Shown here: positions 1-8,515 of the stretch, in pieces | How positions within the stretch are numbered: the stretch's first letter is position 1 | Layout of the letters: every line of letters starts with the position of its first letter | NCBI RefSeq assembly: GCF_042432805.1 | Contig: NZ_JBHLWO010000002.1 | Coordinates: 1,736,001 to 1,800,000 of the forward strand | Direction of reading: 5' to 3' | Source of the DNA: Olivibacter oleidegradans | Lineage (GTDB): Bacteria; Bacteroidota; Bacteroidia; Sphingobacteriales; Sphingobacteriaceae | DNA: 64,000 nucleotides | Made by a program: the position numbers and the translations under genes | Notes under the pieces: generated by a model | Seen by the model: only the letters and a program-made list of their open reading frames with translations | The model's database searches: none | What the model was told of the DNA's origin: nothing

Positions 1-154
1 AATTGTTGTAAATCGTTATTGTGTTTTCAGGGCCATAAAAACTATATACAGCATCAATGTAGATTTTACCTTCTCTAAAGGTTCGAATCAGAGAGATTAT
101 AGATATTACTACACCGGCAATTGCAATACAATTGTCTTTTATAAAGTCTTTCAT
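1..154 (-). CDS. partial small membrane-anchored protein, N-terminus only
   Basis: The minus strand carries an open frame starting with ATG at 154-152 and running off the window start, giving 51 residues that begin MKDFIKDNCIAIAGVVIS. Residues about 8-24 form one hydrophobic helix, and the following part (YIDAVYSFYGPENTITIYN) is polar, which looks like an N-terminal anchor with an external or cytosolic domain. A purine-rich AAAGAAAG lies just upstream. I do not recognise the family. The 3' end is missing, so size and function cannot be judged. Confidence 0.55.
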   Translation of the reverse strand, partial: MKDFIKDNCIAIAGVVISIISLIRTFREGKIYIDAVYSFYGPENTITIYNN

Positions 155-462
155 GCTTTCTTTATAGTATTAATAGCTAGTACGAGCGTCATTAAATCAT
201 TATGATGTAAACCAGGTTGTCCTGCTCAAGATATCGCCTCGCAATATAACAGTGTCTTCTGACCTGCTGACTCCTCTTATTGTAGCGAGATTATAGCATT
301 TAAATTTTTATAAATATCGCTAAAATCTGACGTTTTTTGTCACAAATAAACGTCTGTTTTCTGGAACCACTTTCAGTTGTGGGGAAGGCTAACTAAGAAC
401 TAATATTGTTTATCCCAAAAACTTGTATTGCGAAAATTGGCACTTTCACAATTGATTGACGC

Positions 463-660
463 CTTGTACCGCTTGTATTATTTATCATTGCAGGTGTAAC
501 CCACACAATAGGAATCGCATACTATTATAAATACGCGAAAGAAAGGGAAATCACACGATCCACGGGTATGCGTAAAACGGGAAATTATTTTTTATCAACT
601 GCGGGCACAGTAGCATTCATTGGTTTTCTTCTTATGTTTGATATATTTCGGTTTTATTAA
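463..660 (+). pseudogene. possible remnant of a small membrane protein
   Basis: A frame without a good start (stop upstream near 460; first internal ATG at 568) reads through to TAA at 658-660. It has a hydrophobic stretch, a basic loop (YYYKYAKEREITRSTGMRK) and a second hydrophobic stretch ending FLLMFDIFRFY. The two-helix layout looks protein-like, but there is no start codon and no recognised family, so a truncated remnant is the best reading. The flank at 155-462 shows no gene. Confidence 0.25.
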
Positions 661-1029
661 CCAAATTAAGGATTGAGCTGACAAGGTTCCAACAGATTTT
701 CTTATCCCTTTGCATAAAACGATTACCTCATAATAGCGTTTCACAAAACGATCATAAAAGCGTACCTAAGCCTTTAAAGACACTCTTTCTCAGGCGCAGA
801 AATGTATTAAGCCTAAATCTATTTCGATAAAAAGACCGCTACTACAAACAGCATAATATAGTGCTAAAGCCTCTCCCACTACGGCATCCAAAAGACAGTG
901 ATAAACGTGATGAATCGCTAGCTATAGGCCAGAAAGTGTCACTTGGCATTTCTTGTTGTCTATATATCGATACGTAAATTATTTAATTGTTCGAAAATTC
1001 TTAACAGCGTAGCAGAAAACCTAACAGAT
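661..1029. other. AT-rich gene-free stretch
   Basis: I see no convincing coding frame, RNA or repeat here. It separates the possible membrane-protein remnant from the 3' end of the exonuclease III gene. A plus-strand open frame at 943-1233 mostly overlaps that gene antisense and is not protein-like. Confidence 0.4.
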
Positions 1030-1806
1030 TCACGTAGGTTTCAATCTGATCCATACCGGCGCATGGTCACTGCTCTTTTCCCAGCCACGGACATGCCTGT
1101 CGATGCCGCCCTCGATCAACCGGGGCGCAATTTTGGGGCTCAGCAAAATGTGATCCAATCGGAGGCCTGCATTACGCCCATAGGCATTCCAGAGGTAATC
1201 CCAAAAGGTATAGACTGCCTGATCGGGAAATAGCCTACGGACGGAATCCATCCATCCCTGTTTGAGCAGAGATTTAAATTCCTTTCTTGCCTCCATGCGG
1301 TACAGGGCGTTGTTTTCCCATTTTTGGGGTTTGTAAACGTCCAGCTCTGTAGGGATAATGTTAAAATCACCGATTAAAATGGCGGGAATGTCCATTTTTA
1401 TTAGCTGGGCAGCCCGTCTTTTAAAGCGTTTGATCCAGGCCATCTTATAGTCAAATTTAGGCCCGGGATAGGGATTGCCGTTGGGCAGATACAAACAGGA
1501 GATAAGCGTGTCATCAATGATCGCCTCGAGGTACCGGCTATGGTTATCTTCCACGTTACCGGGAAGCACGCGGGTCACCTCTGTGATCTCTCCCAATTTC
1601 GATAAAATTGCCACCCCGTTCCAGCTTTTCTGTCCGTGCCAGATAGCTTGGTAACCTGCCTCTTGGATGGCTTTTAAGGGAAAGCGGTTTTGGGGCGCTT
1701 TGAGCTCCTGCAAACACACCACGTCGGGCTCTTCTTCCCGTAGCCAGCGGAGCAGAACGGGTAAACGGCCATTGATGCCGTTGATATTGAACGTTGCAAT
1801 TTTCAT
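1030..1806 (-). CDS. xth: exodeoxyribonuclease III (AP endonuclease)
   Basis: This 258-residue protein is a full-length ExoIII/APE1-type Mg-dependent nuclease that incises DNA 5' of abasic sites and degrades 3' ends in base excision repair. The sequence shows the whole set of family motifs: FNINGI with Asn7, LQELK with metal-binding Glu34, YLPNG with the conserved Tyr, GDFNI with the catalytic Asp-x-Asn, LDHILLSP, and C-terminal SSDHAPV with the catalytic Asp-His pair. The start ATG at 1806 puts the first beta strand MKIATFNI at the very N-terminus, as usual. It stands on the minus strand next to the repressor and mutasome genes, which makes the segment a DNA-repair neighbourhood. The function call is secure; whether it is co-regulated is unknown. 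Confidence 0.95.
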   Translation of the reverse strand: MKIATFNINGINGRLPVLLRWLREEEPDVVCLQELKAPQNRFPLKAIQEAGYQAIWHGQKSWNGVAILSKLGEITEVTRVLPGNVEDNHSRYLEAIIDDTLISCLYLPNGNPYPGPKFDYKMAWIKRFKRRAAQLIKMDIPAILIGDFNIIPTELDVYKPQKWENNALYRMEARKEFKSLLKQGWMDSVRRLFPDQAVYTFWDYLWNAYGRNAGLRLDHILLSPKIAPRLIEGGIDRHVRGWEKSSDHAPVWIRLKPT

Positions 1807-1890
1807 GAATGAAGGAGGGCACTTTTTCTTTTTCTAACAAGTGCAGAGGCAAAGTGTTTAGCTAAAGAGCCAGGTGGCCAACAGTAACAT

Positions 1891-2145
1891 TTACTTCGAT
1901 TTAACCTGCTCTTCCAGATAGCTTGCGATTGCCTGCAAAAGCCCCGGCTTTAGTTCTTTTGACGTGTCGGCAGTCGGATCTACCAATATGGCCCGGTAAT
2001 TCCGTTCTTCATCGGGCTCGAAATGCACCATGGTGCCGAATACTTCCACCTCGATCTTATGGGTATAGCCCATCCAGCGGATACGGCTTTCGAAACTATG
2101 TTCGGTATTCCGGTAATTTATGGTTATGAAAAAGGGTTCGTCCAT
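1891..2145 (-). CDS. conserved small hypothetical protein
   Basis: An 84-residue acidic soluble protein with no signal peptide or membrane segment. The sequence starts MDEPFFITINYRNTEHSF and alternates polar and hydrophobic residues, suggesting a small beta-rich N-terminal half followed by a helix (LLQAIASYLEEQVKS). It lies between the exonuclease III gene and the S24 repressor gene, same strand, 25 bp after the repressor stop, so it may be cotranscribed with the repressor. I do not recognise a family and assign no function. Confidence 0.7.
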   Translation of the reverse strand: MDEPFFITINYRNTEHSFESRIRWMGYTHKIEVEVFGTMVHFEPDEERNYRAILVDPTADTSKELKPGLLQAIASYLEEQVKSK

Positions 2146-2170
2146 CTGTTCTGTTTAATAATTCCAAGCC

Positions 2171-2968
2171 TTATATTTTTTCGACCCGCTTTTTTACATC
2201 AAGAAGGAGCTGCCTGATTTCCTGCAGGTCGGTTCCGGCTTCGGGCAGCTTATCGGTCTGGTGCTTTACATACTGCCAGATTTCCAGCACCTCATCCACC
2301 CTTACGGTATAGGGCGCATAATTTTTATTGAGCGAGCGGAGCAGCACGGTACCGTCCCCTTGCAGGGTAACCTGCTTGAACACGAAATCCCGTTCACCTT
2401 TGAGGATAACGATGCACAGGCTGTCGGGCTTCAGGGTTTTCCAGTCCTGCACATAACGGGCCACCACATCGCTCCCCTCGGGAATGGGCAGCATCGAATC
2501 GCCCGTAGTGGGGAACATCCGGTAGGTACCCCCGGCCGGAAGGTTCGGCAGCGAAAATTTGGGCAGCGCCGCCAGAAACTCGGGATCGGCATGGCCCGCG
2601 GCATAGCCTGCCTTGGCCTTTACGGGTACATACTCCATGTTTTCCTTATTATCGGGCGTAACGGTAATGGAAAGTACGCGCAGGTTCTTCCCGTTGATAT
2701 ATTCCTTTGCCCCCGTTTCCAGCTTGCGCAGTTCGTATTCGCTCCAGCGGCCCAGGTCCTGCCGGAGCAGGTAATCCACGGGGATTCTGAAGAACTCGGA
2801 CAACCGGATCAGGTCGACCAGTGGCGGATTCTCCGTCTGCCCGTTCTCCAGTGCGGTATATTTACTGCGTGTAAGGCCCAGCAGCTGTGCCAGGTGTTCC
2901 TGACTGTATTTTTTGCGGTTGCGGAGAAACCGGAGATTGCTTCTGAAAAAAACTTTTGCAGCTTCCAT
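2171..2968 (-). CDS. HTH-S24 LexA-like repressor of the mutasome operon
   Basis: This 265-residue protein has an XRE-type helix-turn-helix at residues about 12-65 (SQEHLAQLLGLTRSKYTALE) and a C-terminal S24/LexA-type self-cleaving domain. Key residues are visible: an Ala120-Gly121 candidate cleavage bond in VKAKAGYAAG, the nucleophile Ser158 in TTGDSML, and general base Lys198 in FVFKQV. Proteins of this class repress their targets until RecA-stimulated self-cleavage. It is transcribed divergently from imuA with only 70 bp between start codons, and a long palindrome lies in that gap. The inference is that it controls the imuA-imuB-dnaE2 operon and itself, standing in for LexA. The fold assignment is firm; RecA dependence is inferred from the family. 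Confidence 0.9.
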   Translation of the reverse strand: MEAAKVFFRSNLRFLRNRKKYSQEHLAQLLGLTRSKYTALENGQTENPPLVDLIRLSEFFRIPVDYLLRQDLGRWSEYELRKLETGAKEYINGKNLRVLSITVTPDNKENMEYVPVKAKAGYAAGHADPEFLAALPKFSLPNLPAGGTYRMFPTTGDSMLPIPEGSDVVARYVQDWKTLKPDSLCIVILKGERDFVFKQVTLQGDGTVLLRSLNKNYAPYTVRVDEVLEIWQYVKHQTDKLPEAGTDLQEIRQLLLDVKKRVEKI

Positions 2969-2996
2969 TTTGTATTGTTATTATTGATGACATTCA

Positions 2997-3019
2997 TTTT
3001 GTTACCAATGGTGACAAAA
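2997..3019. promoter_or_regulatory. palindromic operator between repressor and imuA
   Basis: Left arm TTTTGTTACCA and right arm TGGTGACAAAA surround a single central A; the arms are reverse complements except for one position. The site starts 28 bp before the repressor gene and ends 19 bp before the imuA start, so a dimer bound here could block both promoters. It is the only strong dyad in the gap and is presumed to be the binding site of the HTH-S24 repressor. Confidence 0.75.
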
Positions 3020-3038
3020 TTAAAAATAAAATCGGGAT

Positions 3039-3779
3039 ATGGAAACCTCGTTGAAGAAAAAGTCAGTGGTGGAGGAGCTGCGGAAAATGATTCTGGCAGC
3101 GGAGGGTTTTTCCGCTCCGAACGGAAGCGATGAACTGCCCGGGGATCTGGGGCCGATGGAAAAGGCCTTCCCGATGGGTACCTTTCCGCTCGGGGCCATC
3201 CATGAATTTATCAGTAACAGTGCGGAGGAAGCGGCGGCATCTACCGGCTTCATCGCCTGCCTGATCGGCCGCCTGATGCAGCGGAAGGGTCCCTGCCTCT
3301 GGGTGAGCATCGGCAAGCGTTTGTTTCCGCCCTCTCTGCTGGGTTTCGGCATTGAGCCCCACCGGGTGATCTTCATCAACCTGCATGGGGAAAAGGATGC
3401 CCTCTGGGTGCTGGAGGAGGCGCTTAAGTGCCCTTCGCTCGCCGCTGTGGTGGGCGAAATCCGCGACCTGGACCTGACGGCCTCGCGCCGCCTGCAGCTG
3501 GCCGTGGAGCAGAGCCGTGTTACGGGCTTTCTGCACCGCTATCGCCCGCGGCGCCTGAATAACCTGGCCTGCGTCTCGCGCTGGAACATACGCCCCCTGA
3601 GCAGCCTGCAGGACGGACGCCTGCCGGGCATCGGCCACCCGCTGTGGGAAGTGCAGCTCGGGAAGATACGCAACGGAAGGCCCGGCACCTGGCACCTGTG
3701 CTGGAAGGCCGGTAACTTCCGGCACATTGCGCCCGATGCCCCCGTTAAAAAGAAAGTCTATACACATACCGGTACATGA
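3039..3779 (+). CDS. imuA: ImuA-like RecA-fold accessory protein of the mutasome
   Basis: A 246-residue protein of the ImuA/SulA-like RecA-related family, the first gene of a damage-inducible translesion cassette. Family features seen are FPLGAIHEF near residue 50, the beta strand and loop WVSIGKRLFPPSLLGFG, and the conserved helix LTASRRLQLAVEQSR followed by GFLHRYRP. The position of a Walker A loop (residues about 58-72, SNSAEEAAASTGF) has no GxxxxGK[T/S], so ATP binding of the RecA kind is unlikely, as in other ImuA proteins. The start is 19 bp past the palindromic operator and the stop overlaps the imuB start (ATGA), showing translational coupling. In other bacteria ImuA partners with ImuB and DnaE2; the exact biochemical role is inferred from that. 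Confidence 0.88.
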   Translation: METSLKKKSVVEELRKMILAAEGFSAPNGSDELPGDLGPMEKAFPMGTFPLGAIHEFISNSAEEAAASTGFIACLIGRLMQRKGPCLWVSIGKRLFPPSLLGFGIEPHRVIFINLHGEKDALWVLEEALKCPSLAAVVGEIRDLDLTASRRLQLAVEQSRVTGFLHRYRPRRLNNLACVSRWNIRPLSSLQDGRLPGIGHPLWEVQLGKIRNGRPGTWHLCWKAGNFRHIAPDAPVKKKVYTHTGT

Positions 3780-5278
3780 TGAAAAGATATGTTGCGATAG
3801 CATTCCGTCATCTGCTCACGGATGACCTGGCCATCCACCGGCCGGAACTGCGCGGAAAGGCTTTTGTACTGGCCGCGCCCGAGCGGGGGCGCATGGTGAT
3901 CCGGGCCCTGAGCCCCGGGGCAGCGGCGGAAGGTGTTACCGTGAATATGGTACTGGCCGATGCGCGTGCCCTTTATCCCGATCTGGAGGTCTTCGATTAT
4001 GAGCCCCACCGGGCGGAAAAATTACTGAAGCGTCTGGCCGAACAGTGTCTGCGCTATACGCCGATGGCGGGCGTCGATCTGCCGGACGGGCTGATACTGG
4101 ATGCGAGCGGCTGCACCCACCTATGGAAAGGGGAAAGGCCCTATATGGGAGAGATTGCCGGGAAACTGAAAGGCGCGGGCTATGATGTGCGGATGGCCAT
4201 GGCCGACACCATCGGAACGGCATGGGCCGTGGCCCGTTATGGAACGGATGGCGCCGTGGTTGCTCCGGGTGGGCAGCTGGCGGCCCTGATGCCCCTCCCC
4301 CCTGCCGCGCTGCGTTTGGACCGGGCCATAACGGAACGCATGCAGAAGCTGGGCCTTACCCACATCGGTGATTTTATCGGCATGCCCCGTACGGTACTGC
4401 GCCGCCGTTTCGGTGAGCAGTTGCTCAACCGCATCGGTCAGGCGCTGGGCACCTCTCCCGAACCGCTGGAACCGGTGCGGCCGCCGGCACCTTATGCGGA
4501 ACGCCTGCCCTGTCTGGAGCCGGTACGGACGCGAAAGGCCATTGAAATGGCGCTGGAGACGTTGTTGGAAATGCTTACACGGAATCTGCTGGAGGATGGG
4601 ATGGGGCTGCGGAAGGCGGTTTTCCGGTCTTTCCGTATAGATGGTAAGGTACAGCAGATCCAGATAGGCACCGGCCGCCCTTCGCGTGACCGGCATCACC
4701 TCTTCCGCCTGTTCGGCGAAAAGATCGGTACCATTGCCCCCGGTCTGGGCATCGAGCTTTTTATACTGGAAGCGCCCGTTGTGGAGGATCTGGATGCCCG
4801 ACAGGAGAAGTTGTGGAACGATGGCGGTGTCTATGAAAGTACGGAGATCGGCAATCTGCTCGACCGGATCGCCACGCGTGCCGGCCACGATGCCATCCGC
4901 CGCTATCTGCCGGATGAGCACCACTGGCCGGAGCGCTCCATCAGGCCTGCCACCTCTTATGACGAACGGCCGGCCATCCCCTGGCCTATCGATGAGCCGC
5001 GCCCGATTTACCTGCTGCCCGAGCCGGAGCCCATCCGGGTATCGGCTCCCGTGCCGGATTACCCGCCCATGGTTTTTGTGTACAAAGGGAAAAGGCATAA
5101 GGTGAAAAAGGCGGACGGGCCCGAGCGCATCGAAAGGGAATGGTGGATCGAGACGGGTCCGCAGCGCGATTACTACCGCGTGGAGGATGAAGAGGGCGCG
5201 CGCTACTGGCTCTTCCGATCGGGGCATTATGATGGCGAGGGCGAGCCGGAATGGTTCATGCATGGTTTTTTTGCTTAA
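3776..5278 (+). CDS. imuB: ImuB, inactive Y-family polymerase homologue
   Basis: A 500-residue DinB/UmuC-like protein. The N-terminal catalytic Asp expected in Y-family polymerases is absent (YVAIAFRHLL where active enzymes have a D-x-D type motif), and the SxDE motif is replaced by ILDASGCTHLW, matching ImuB proteins, which act as a scaffold rather than a polymerase. A helix-hairpin-helix region is seen at about residues 190-230 (LTHIGDFIGMPRTVLRRRFG). The long C-terminal tail ends with a conserved RDYYRVEDEEGARYWLFRSG block, typical of ImuB. It overlaps imuA by four bases and is 6 bp from dnaE2, so the three form one operon. ImuB normally links DnaE2 and ImuA to the sliding clamp; the clamp-binding peptide was not pinned down here. 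Confidence 0.9.
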   Translation: MMKRYVAIAFRHLLTDDLAIHRPELRGKAFVLAAPERGRMVIRALSPGAAAEGVTVNMVLADARALYPDLEVFDYEPHRAEKLLKRLAEQCLRYTPMAGVDLPDGLILDASGCTHLWKGERPYMGEIAGKLKGAGYDVRMAMADTIGTAWAVARYGTDGAVVAPGGQLAALMPLPPAALRLDRAITERMQKLGLTHIGDFIGMPRTVLRRRFGEQLLNRIGQALGTSPEPLEPVRPPAPYAERLPCLEPVRTRKAIEMALETLLEMLTRNLLEDGMGLRKAVFRSFRIDGKVQQIQIGTGRPSRDRHHLFRLFGEKIGTIAPGLGIELFILEAPVVEDLDARQEKLWNDGGVYESTEIGNLLDRIATRAGHDAIRRYLPDEHHWPERSIRPATSYDERPAIPWPIDEPRPIYLLPEPEPIRVSAPVPDYPPMVFVYKGKRHKVKKADGPERIEREWWIETGPQRDYYRVEDEEGARYWLFRSGHYDGEGEPEWFMHGFFA

Positions 5279-5284
5279 CGGTTT

Positions 5285-8200
5285 ATGGATTATACGGAAT
5301 TACAGGTCACTTCGAATTTCAGCTTCCTCCGCGGTGCCTCGCACCTGGAGGAACTGGTGGAACAGGCCGCGGCGCTCGGTTATGGGAGCATGGCCATAAC
5401 CGACCACAACACCCTGGCGGGTATTGTGCGGGCACACAGCGCTGCGAAAAAATACGGTCTGCGTATCATCCCTGCCGCACGCCTCAATCTTGTGGACGGC
5501 CCTCCCCTGCTGGCCTACCCGACGGACAGGGATGCTTACGCCCGTCTCTCGGCGCTGCTGACCGAAGGCAACCGGCGGACGGAAAAGGGGAAATGCGAGC
5601 TCTATAAGGCCGATGTATATCGCTATGCAGAGGGCATGATCTTTATTTCCCTGCCTCCCGTTGATCTTGATGACGAATTTGATTTCGGAGAGGATTTCAG
5701 AAGGGAGCTGCTGGAATATAAAAAGGCCTTCGGCCGGCAACTCTATGTGGCGGCCTCCTGGCTGTACAGGGGCAGCGACGCCAAAAGGCTCTACCGCATA
5801 GCGGAACTGGAAGCGGATTTCGGCATACCGATGGTGGCCACCAACGATGTGCATTTCCACAGCCCCGAGCGGCGGCAGCTGCAGGACATCGTGACCTGTG
5901 TGCGCGAAAAGAAAACGATCTACAATGCGGGTTACCTGCTTTACGGGAATGCGGAACGCTACCTGAAGCCCGCCGGGGAGATGGAACGCCTTTTTGGAAA
6001 ATATCCGCAGGCCATCGAAAACACCCGGCGGATCGCGGAGGCCTGCCGCTTCAACCTCGACAGCCTGAAGTATGTGTACCCAAGGGAGATCATGCCGGAC
6101 GGACGCACGCCGCTGGAGGAACTGACCCGGCTGGCGTGGCAGGGAGCTTACGGCTTTTTCGGTGATCCGCTGCCGGAAAAGGTTTCATCGGCCATTGTGC
6201 ACGAACTGAAATTCATTGCGGAGATGGATTATGCGCCCTACTTCCTTACGGTATATGACATTGTACGGGAGGCCCGCTCGCGCGGCATCCTCTGCCAGGG
6301 CCGCGGCTCGGCCGCCAACTCCACCATCTGTTTCTGCCTGGGCATCACGGCGGTGAACCCGACGAAGTTTGACCTGCTCTTCGAGCGCTTTATCTCTTCG
6401 GCCCGGAACGAGCCGCCCGACATTGACGTGGATTTTGAGCACGAACGCCGCGAAGAGATCATCCAGTATATCTATGAAAAATACGGACGCGACCGCGCGG
6501 GCATTGTGGCCACGGTGACCCAGCTCCGCCAGAAAGGCGCGGTGCGGGATGTGGCGAAGGCCATGGGCATGTCGGTGGATGCCATCAACCGCCTGTCGAG
6601 CTCCATCTGGGAGTTTACCGACGAATGGTTTGAGGGCGATCGCATTTCGGAGCACGGCTTCAACCCGAAGGACCCTCACCTGGTAAAGGTGCTGGAACTG
6701 ACACGGCAGTTTATGGGTTTTCCGCGCCAGCTGGGCCAGCATACGGGCGGTTTTGTGATCACGGACGGTAAACTGACCGACCTGTGTCCGGTGATCAACG
6801 CACGGATGGAGGACCGCACCAACATCGAATGGAACAAGGACGATATCGATGCGCTGGGCTTCCTCAAGATCGACGTGCTGGCACTGGGCATGCTGACCTG
6901 CATCCGCAAGGCCTTTGATCTGGCACGGGCACATCACGGCCTGGAGCTGACGCTGGCCACCGTACCGCAGGATGACCCCGAGGTGTACGATATGATCAGC
7001 GCGGCCGATACCATCGGGGTATTCCAGATCGAGAGCCGCGCGCAGCAATCGATGCTGCCGCGCCTGCGGCCGCGGAACTTTTACGACCTGGTGATCGAGG
7101 TGGCCATTGTACGGCCGGGCCCGATCCAGGGGGATATGGTACACCCCTACCTGCGCAGGCGCAACGGTGAGGAGGAGGTGGAATATCCCTCTCCCGAGCT
7201 GGAAGCGATTCTGGGCAAGACACTGGGCGTGCCCCTCTTTCAGGAACAGGCCATGAAAATCGCCATTGTGGCCGCGGGCTTCACCCCTGCCGAAGCGGAT
7301 GAACTGCGGCGCAGCATGGCCACCTTTAAGGCGAAGGGTCTGGTGAGCCGGTTCGAAAGGAAGCTGATCGACGGCATGGTATCACGGGGCTATAAAAAGG
7401 AATTTGCCGAAAGGGTGTTCCGCCAGCTGGAAGGTTTCGGAAGCTACGGCTTTCCCGAAAGCCATGCGGCCAGTTTTGCCCTCTTGGTTTACGTTTCCTG
7501 CTGGCTGAAGCATCACTACCCAGATGTGTTTGCCGCAGCGCTGCTGAACAGCCAGCCCATGGGCTTTTATGCCCCGGCGCAGATTGTGCGCGATGCGCGG
7601 GAGCATGGCGTGACGGTAAGGCCCGTTGACGTCAACTTTTCCCATTGGGACAATACCCTGGAGGAGAAAACAGGCCCCTACTGCGCGCTGCGCCTGGGTT
7701 TCAGGCAGGTTAAGGGAATGAACCGGGAGGAAATGGAAGCGCTGGTACGGGCGCGGAAGAGACCTTATACGCATATCCATTTCCTGCCGGATGCAGGGGT
7801 TTCCATCGCTTCGCTGGAGCGCCTGGCGGATGCCGATGCGTTCCGCTCGATGGGCATGGACCGCAGGCAGGCGCTCTGGGAGGTGTCGGCCCTCCATGAC
7901 CGTCCCATGGGCATCTTTGAAGGGCAGCCTTCGGCGAGCACACCGGAAGAAAAGGTGCGGTTGCCGGCGATGTCAGAATCGGAACATGTGCTGCAGGATT
8001 ACAGCTCGCTGGCACTTTCGCTGAAGGCGCATCCGGTGAGTTTTATCCGGCGGCAGCTTTATGAGCGGGATATCCTGACCACGAGGGAACTGGACCGATG
8101 GCCCGATGGCACGCCCGTTCGGGTGGCCGGACTGGTACTGGTACGGCAGCGCCCGGGAACGGCGGGCGGTGTCTGTTTCATCACGATCGAGGACGAAACG

Positions 8201-8515
8201 GGCGTGGCCAACCTGGTGGCCTTTGCGAGTCTCTTTGAACGGTACCGGAAGGAAATCCTCTACTCGCAGCTGTTGATGGTAGAGGGTAAACTGCAGCGCG
8301 AGGGACAGGTTACCCATGTGGTGGCCAAAAGGCTCTACAACCTCTCCGGGCTGCTCACGCTGCTCGGTCCGAAGGAAAGAAAGCAGGCCGAGCTGCGGAC
8401 ACTCTCGCCCGCCGATGAAAAAGACGGCCATGTCTTCCCTGCCAAAAACAAAAGGACGCAGGTACGGGTTGATGCTCAACTGGAGCTGTTTCCGAAAGGA
8501 CGTAATTTCAGGTAA
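5285..8515 (+). CDS. dnaE2: error-prone DNA polymerase III alpha subunit DnaE2 (ImuC)
   Basis: A full-length 1076-residue C-family polymerase that carries out translesion synthesis and induced mutagenesis. An N-terminal PHP domain (about 1-200) precedes the polymerase core with the GRGSAANS motif near residue 340, catalytic acids in PPDIDVDFEHE (Asp379, Asp381 and Asp383 area) and a further Asp530 in KIDVLALG. A C-terminal OB fold (VRVAGLVLVRQRPGTAGG) follows. The PHP site looks degenerate: ELQVTSNFSF has Gln where a metal-binding His is common, and IIPAARL lacks the usual acid, although TDHNT is kept. The PHP domain is therefore probably not an active nuclease. It starts 6 bp after imuB. The last 15 codons are repeated before the second alkB. 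Confidence 0.95.
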   Translation: MDYTELQVTSNFSFLRGASHLEELVEQAAALGYGSMAITDHNTLAGIVRAHSAAKKYGLRIIPAARLNLVDGPPLLAYPTDRDAYARLSALLTEGNRRTEKGKCELYKADVYRYAEGMIFISLPPVDLDDEFDFGEDFRRELLEYKKAFGRQLYVAASWLYRGSDAKRLYRIAELEADFGIPMVATNDVHFHSPERRQLQDIVTCVREKKTIYNAGYLLYGNAERYLKPAGEMERLFGKYPQAIENTRRIAEACRFNLDSLKYVYPREIMPDGRTPLEELTRLAWQGAYGFFGDPLPEKVSSAIVHELKFIAEMDYAPYFLTVYDIVREARSRGILCQGRGSAANSTICFCLGITAVNPTKFDLLFERFISSARNEPPDIDVDFEHERREEIIQYIYEKYGRDRAGIVATVTQLRQKGAVRDVAKAMGMSVDAINRLSSSIWEFTDEWFEGDRISEHGFNPKDPHLVKVLELTRQFMGFPRQLGQHTGGFVITDGKLTDLCPVINARMEDRTNIEWNKDDIDALGFLKIDVLALGMLTCIRKAFDLARAHHGLELTLATVPQDDPEVYDMISAADTIGVFQIESRAQQSMLPRLRPRNFYDLVIEVAIVRPGPIQGDMVHPYLRRRNGEEEVEYPSPELEAILGKTLGVPLFQEQAMKIAIVAAGFTPAEADELRRSMATFKAKGLVSRFERKLIDGMVSRGYKKEFAERVFRQLEGFGSYGFPESHAASFALLVYVSCWLKHHYPDVFAAALLNSQPMGFYAPAQIVRDAREHGVTVRPVDVNFSHWDNTLEEKTGPYCALRLGFRQVKGMNREEMEALVRARKRPYTHIHFLPDAGVSIASLERLADADAFRSMGMDRRQALWEVSALHDRPMGIFEGQPSASTPEEKVRLPAMSESEHVLQDYSSLALSLKAHPVSFIRRQLYERDILTTRELDRWPDGTPVRVAGLVLVRQRPGTAGGVCFITIEDETGVANLVAFASLFERYRKEILYSQLLMVEGKLQREGQVTHVVAKRLYNLSGLLTLLGPKERKQAELRTLSPADEKDGHVFPAKNKRTQVRVDAQLELFPKGRNFR

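Noticed and set aside
943..1233. 96-codon plus-strand frame
   Set aside because: Largely overlaps the 3' end of xth antisense; no motif or conserved look.
3063..3803. 246-codon minus-strand frame opposite imuA
   Set aside because: Shadow of imuA, low complexity, rich in Gln/His/Arg; the sense frame has clear ImuA motifs.
4121..5263. 380-codon open frame on the minus strand
   Set aside because: It lies wholly antisense to imuB, arises from high G+C content and has no protein motifs.
6185..7144. 319-codon open frame on the minus strand
   Set aside because: Antisense to dnaE2; arginine/histidine-rich shadow sequence without family features.
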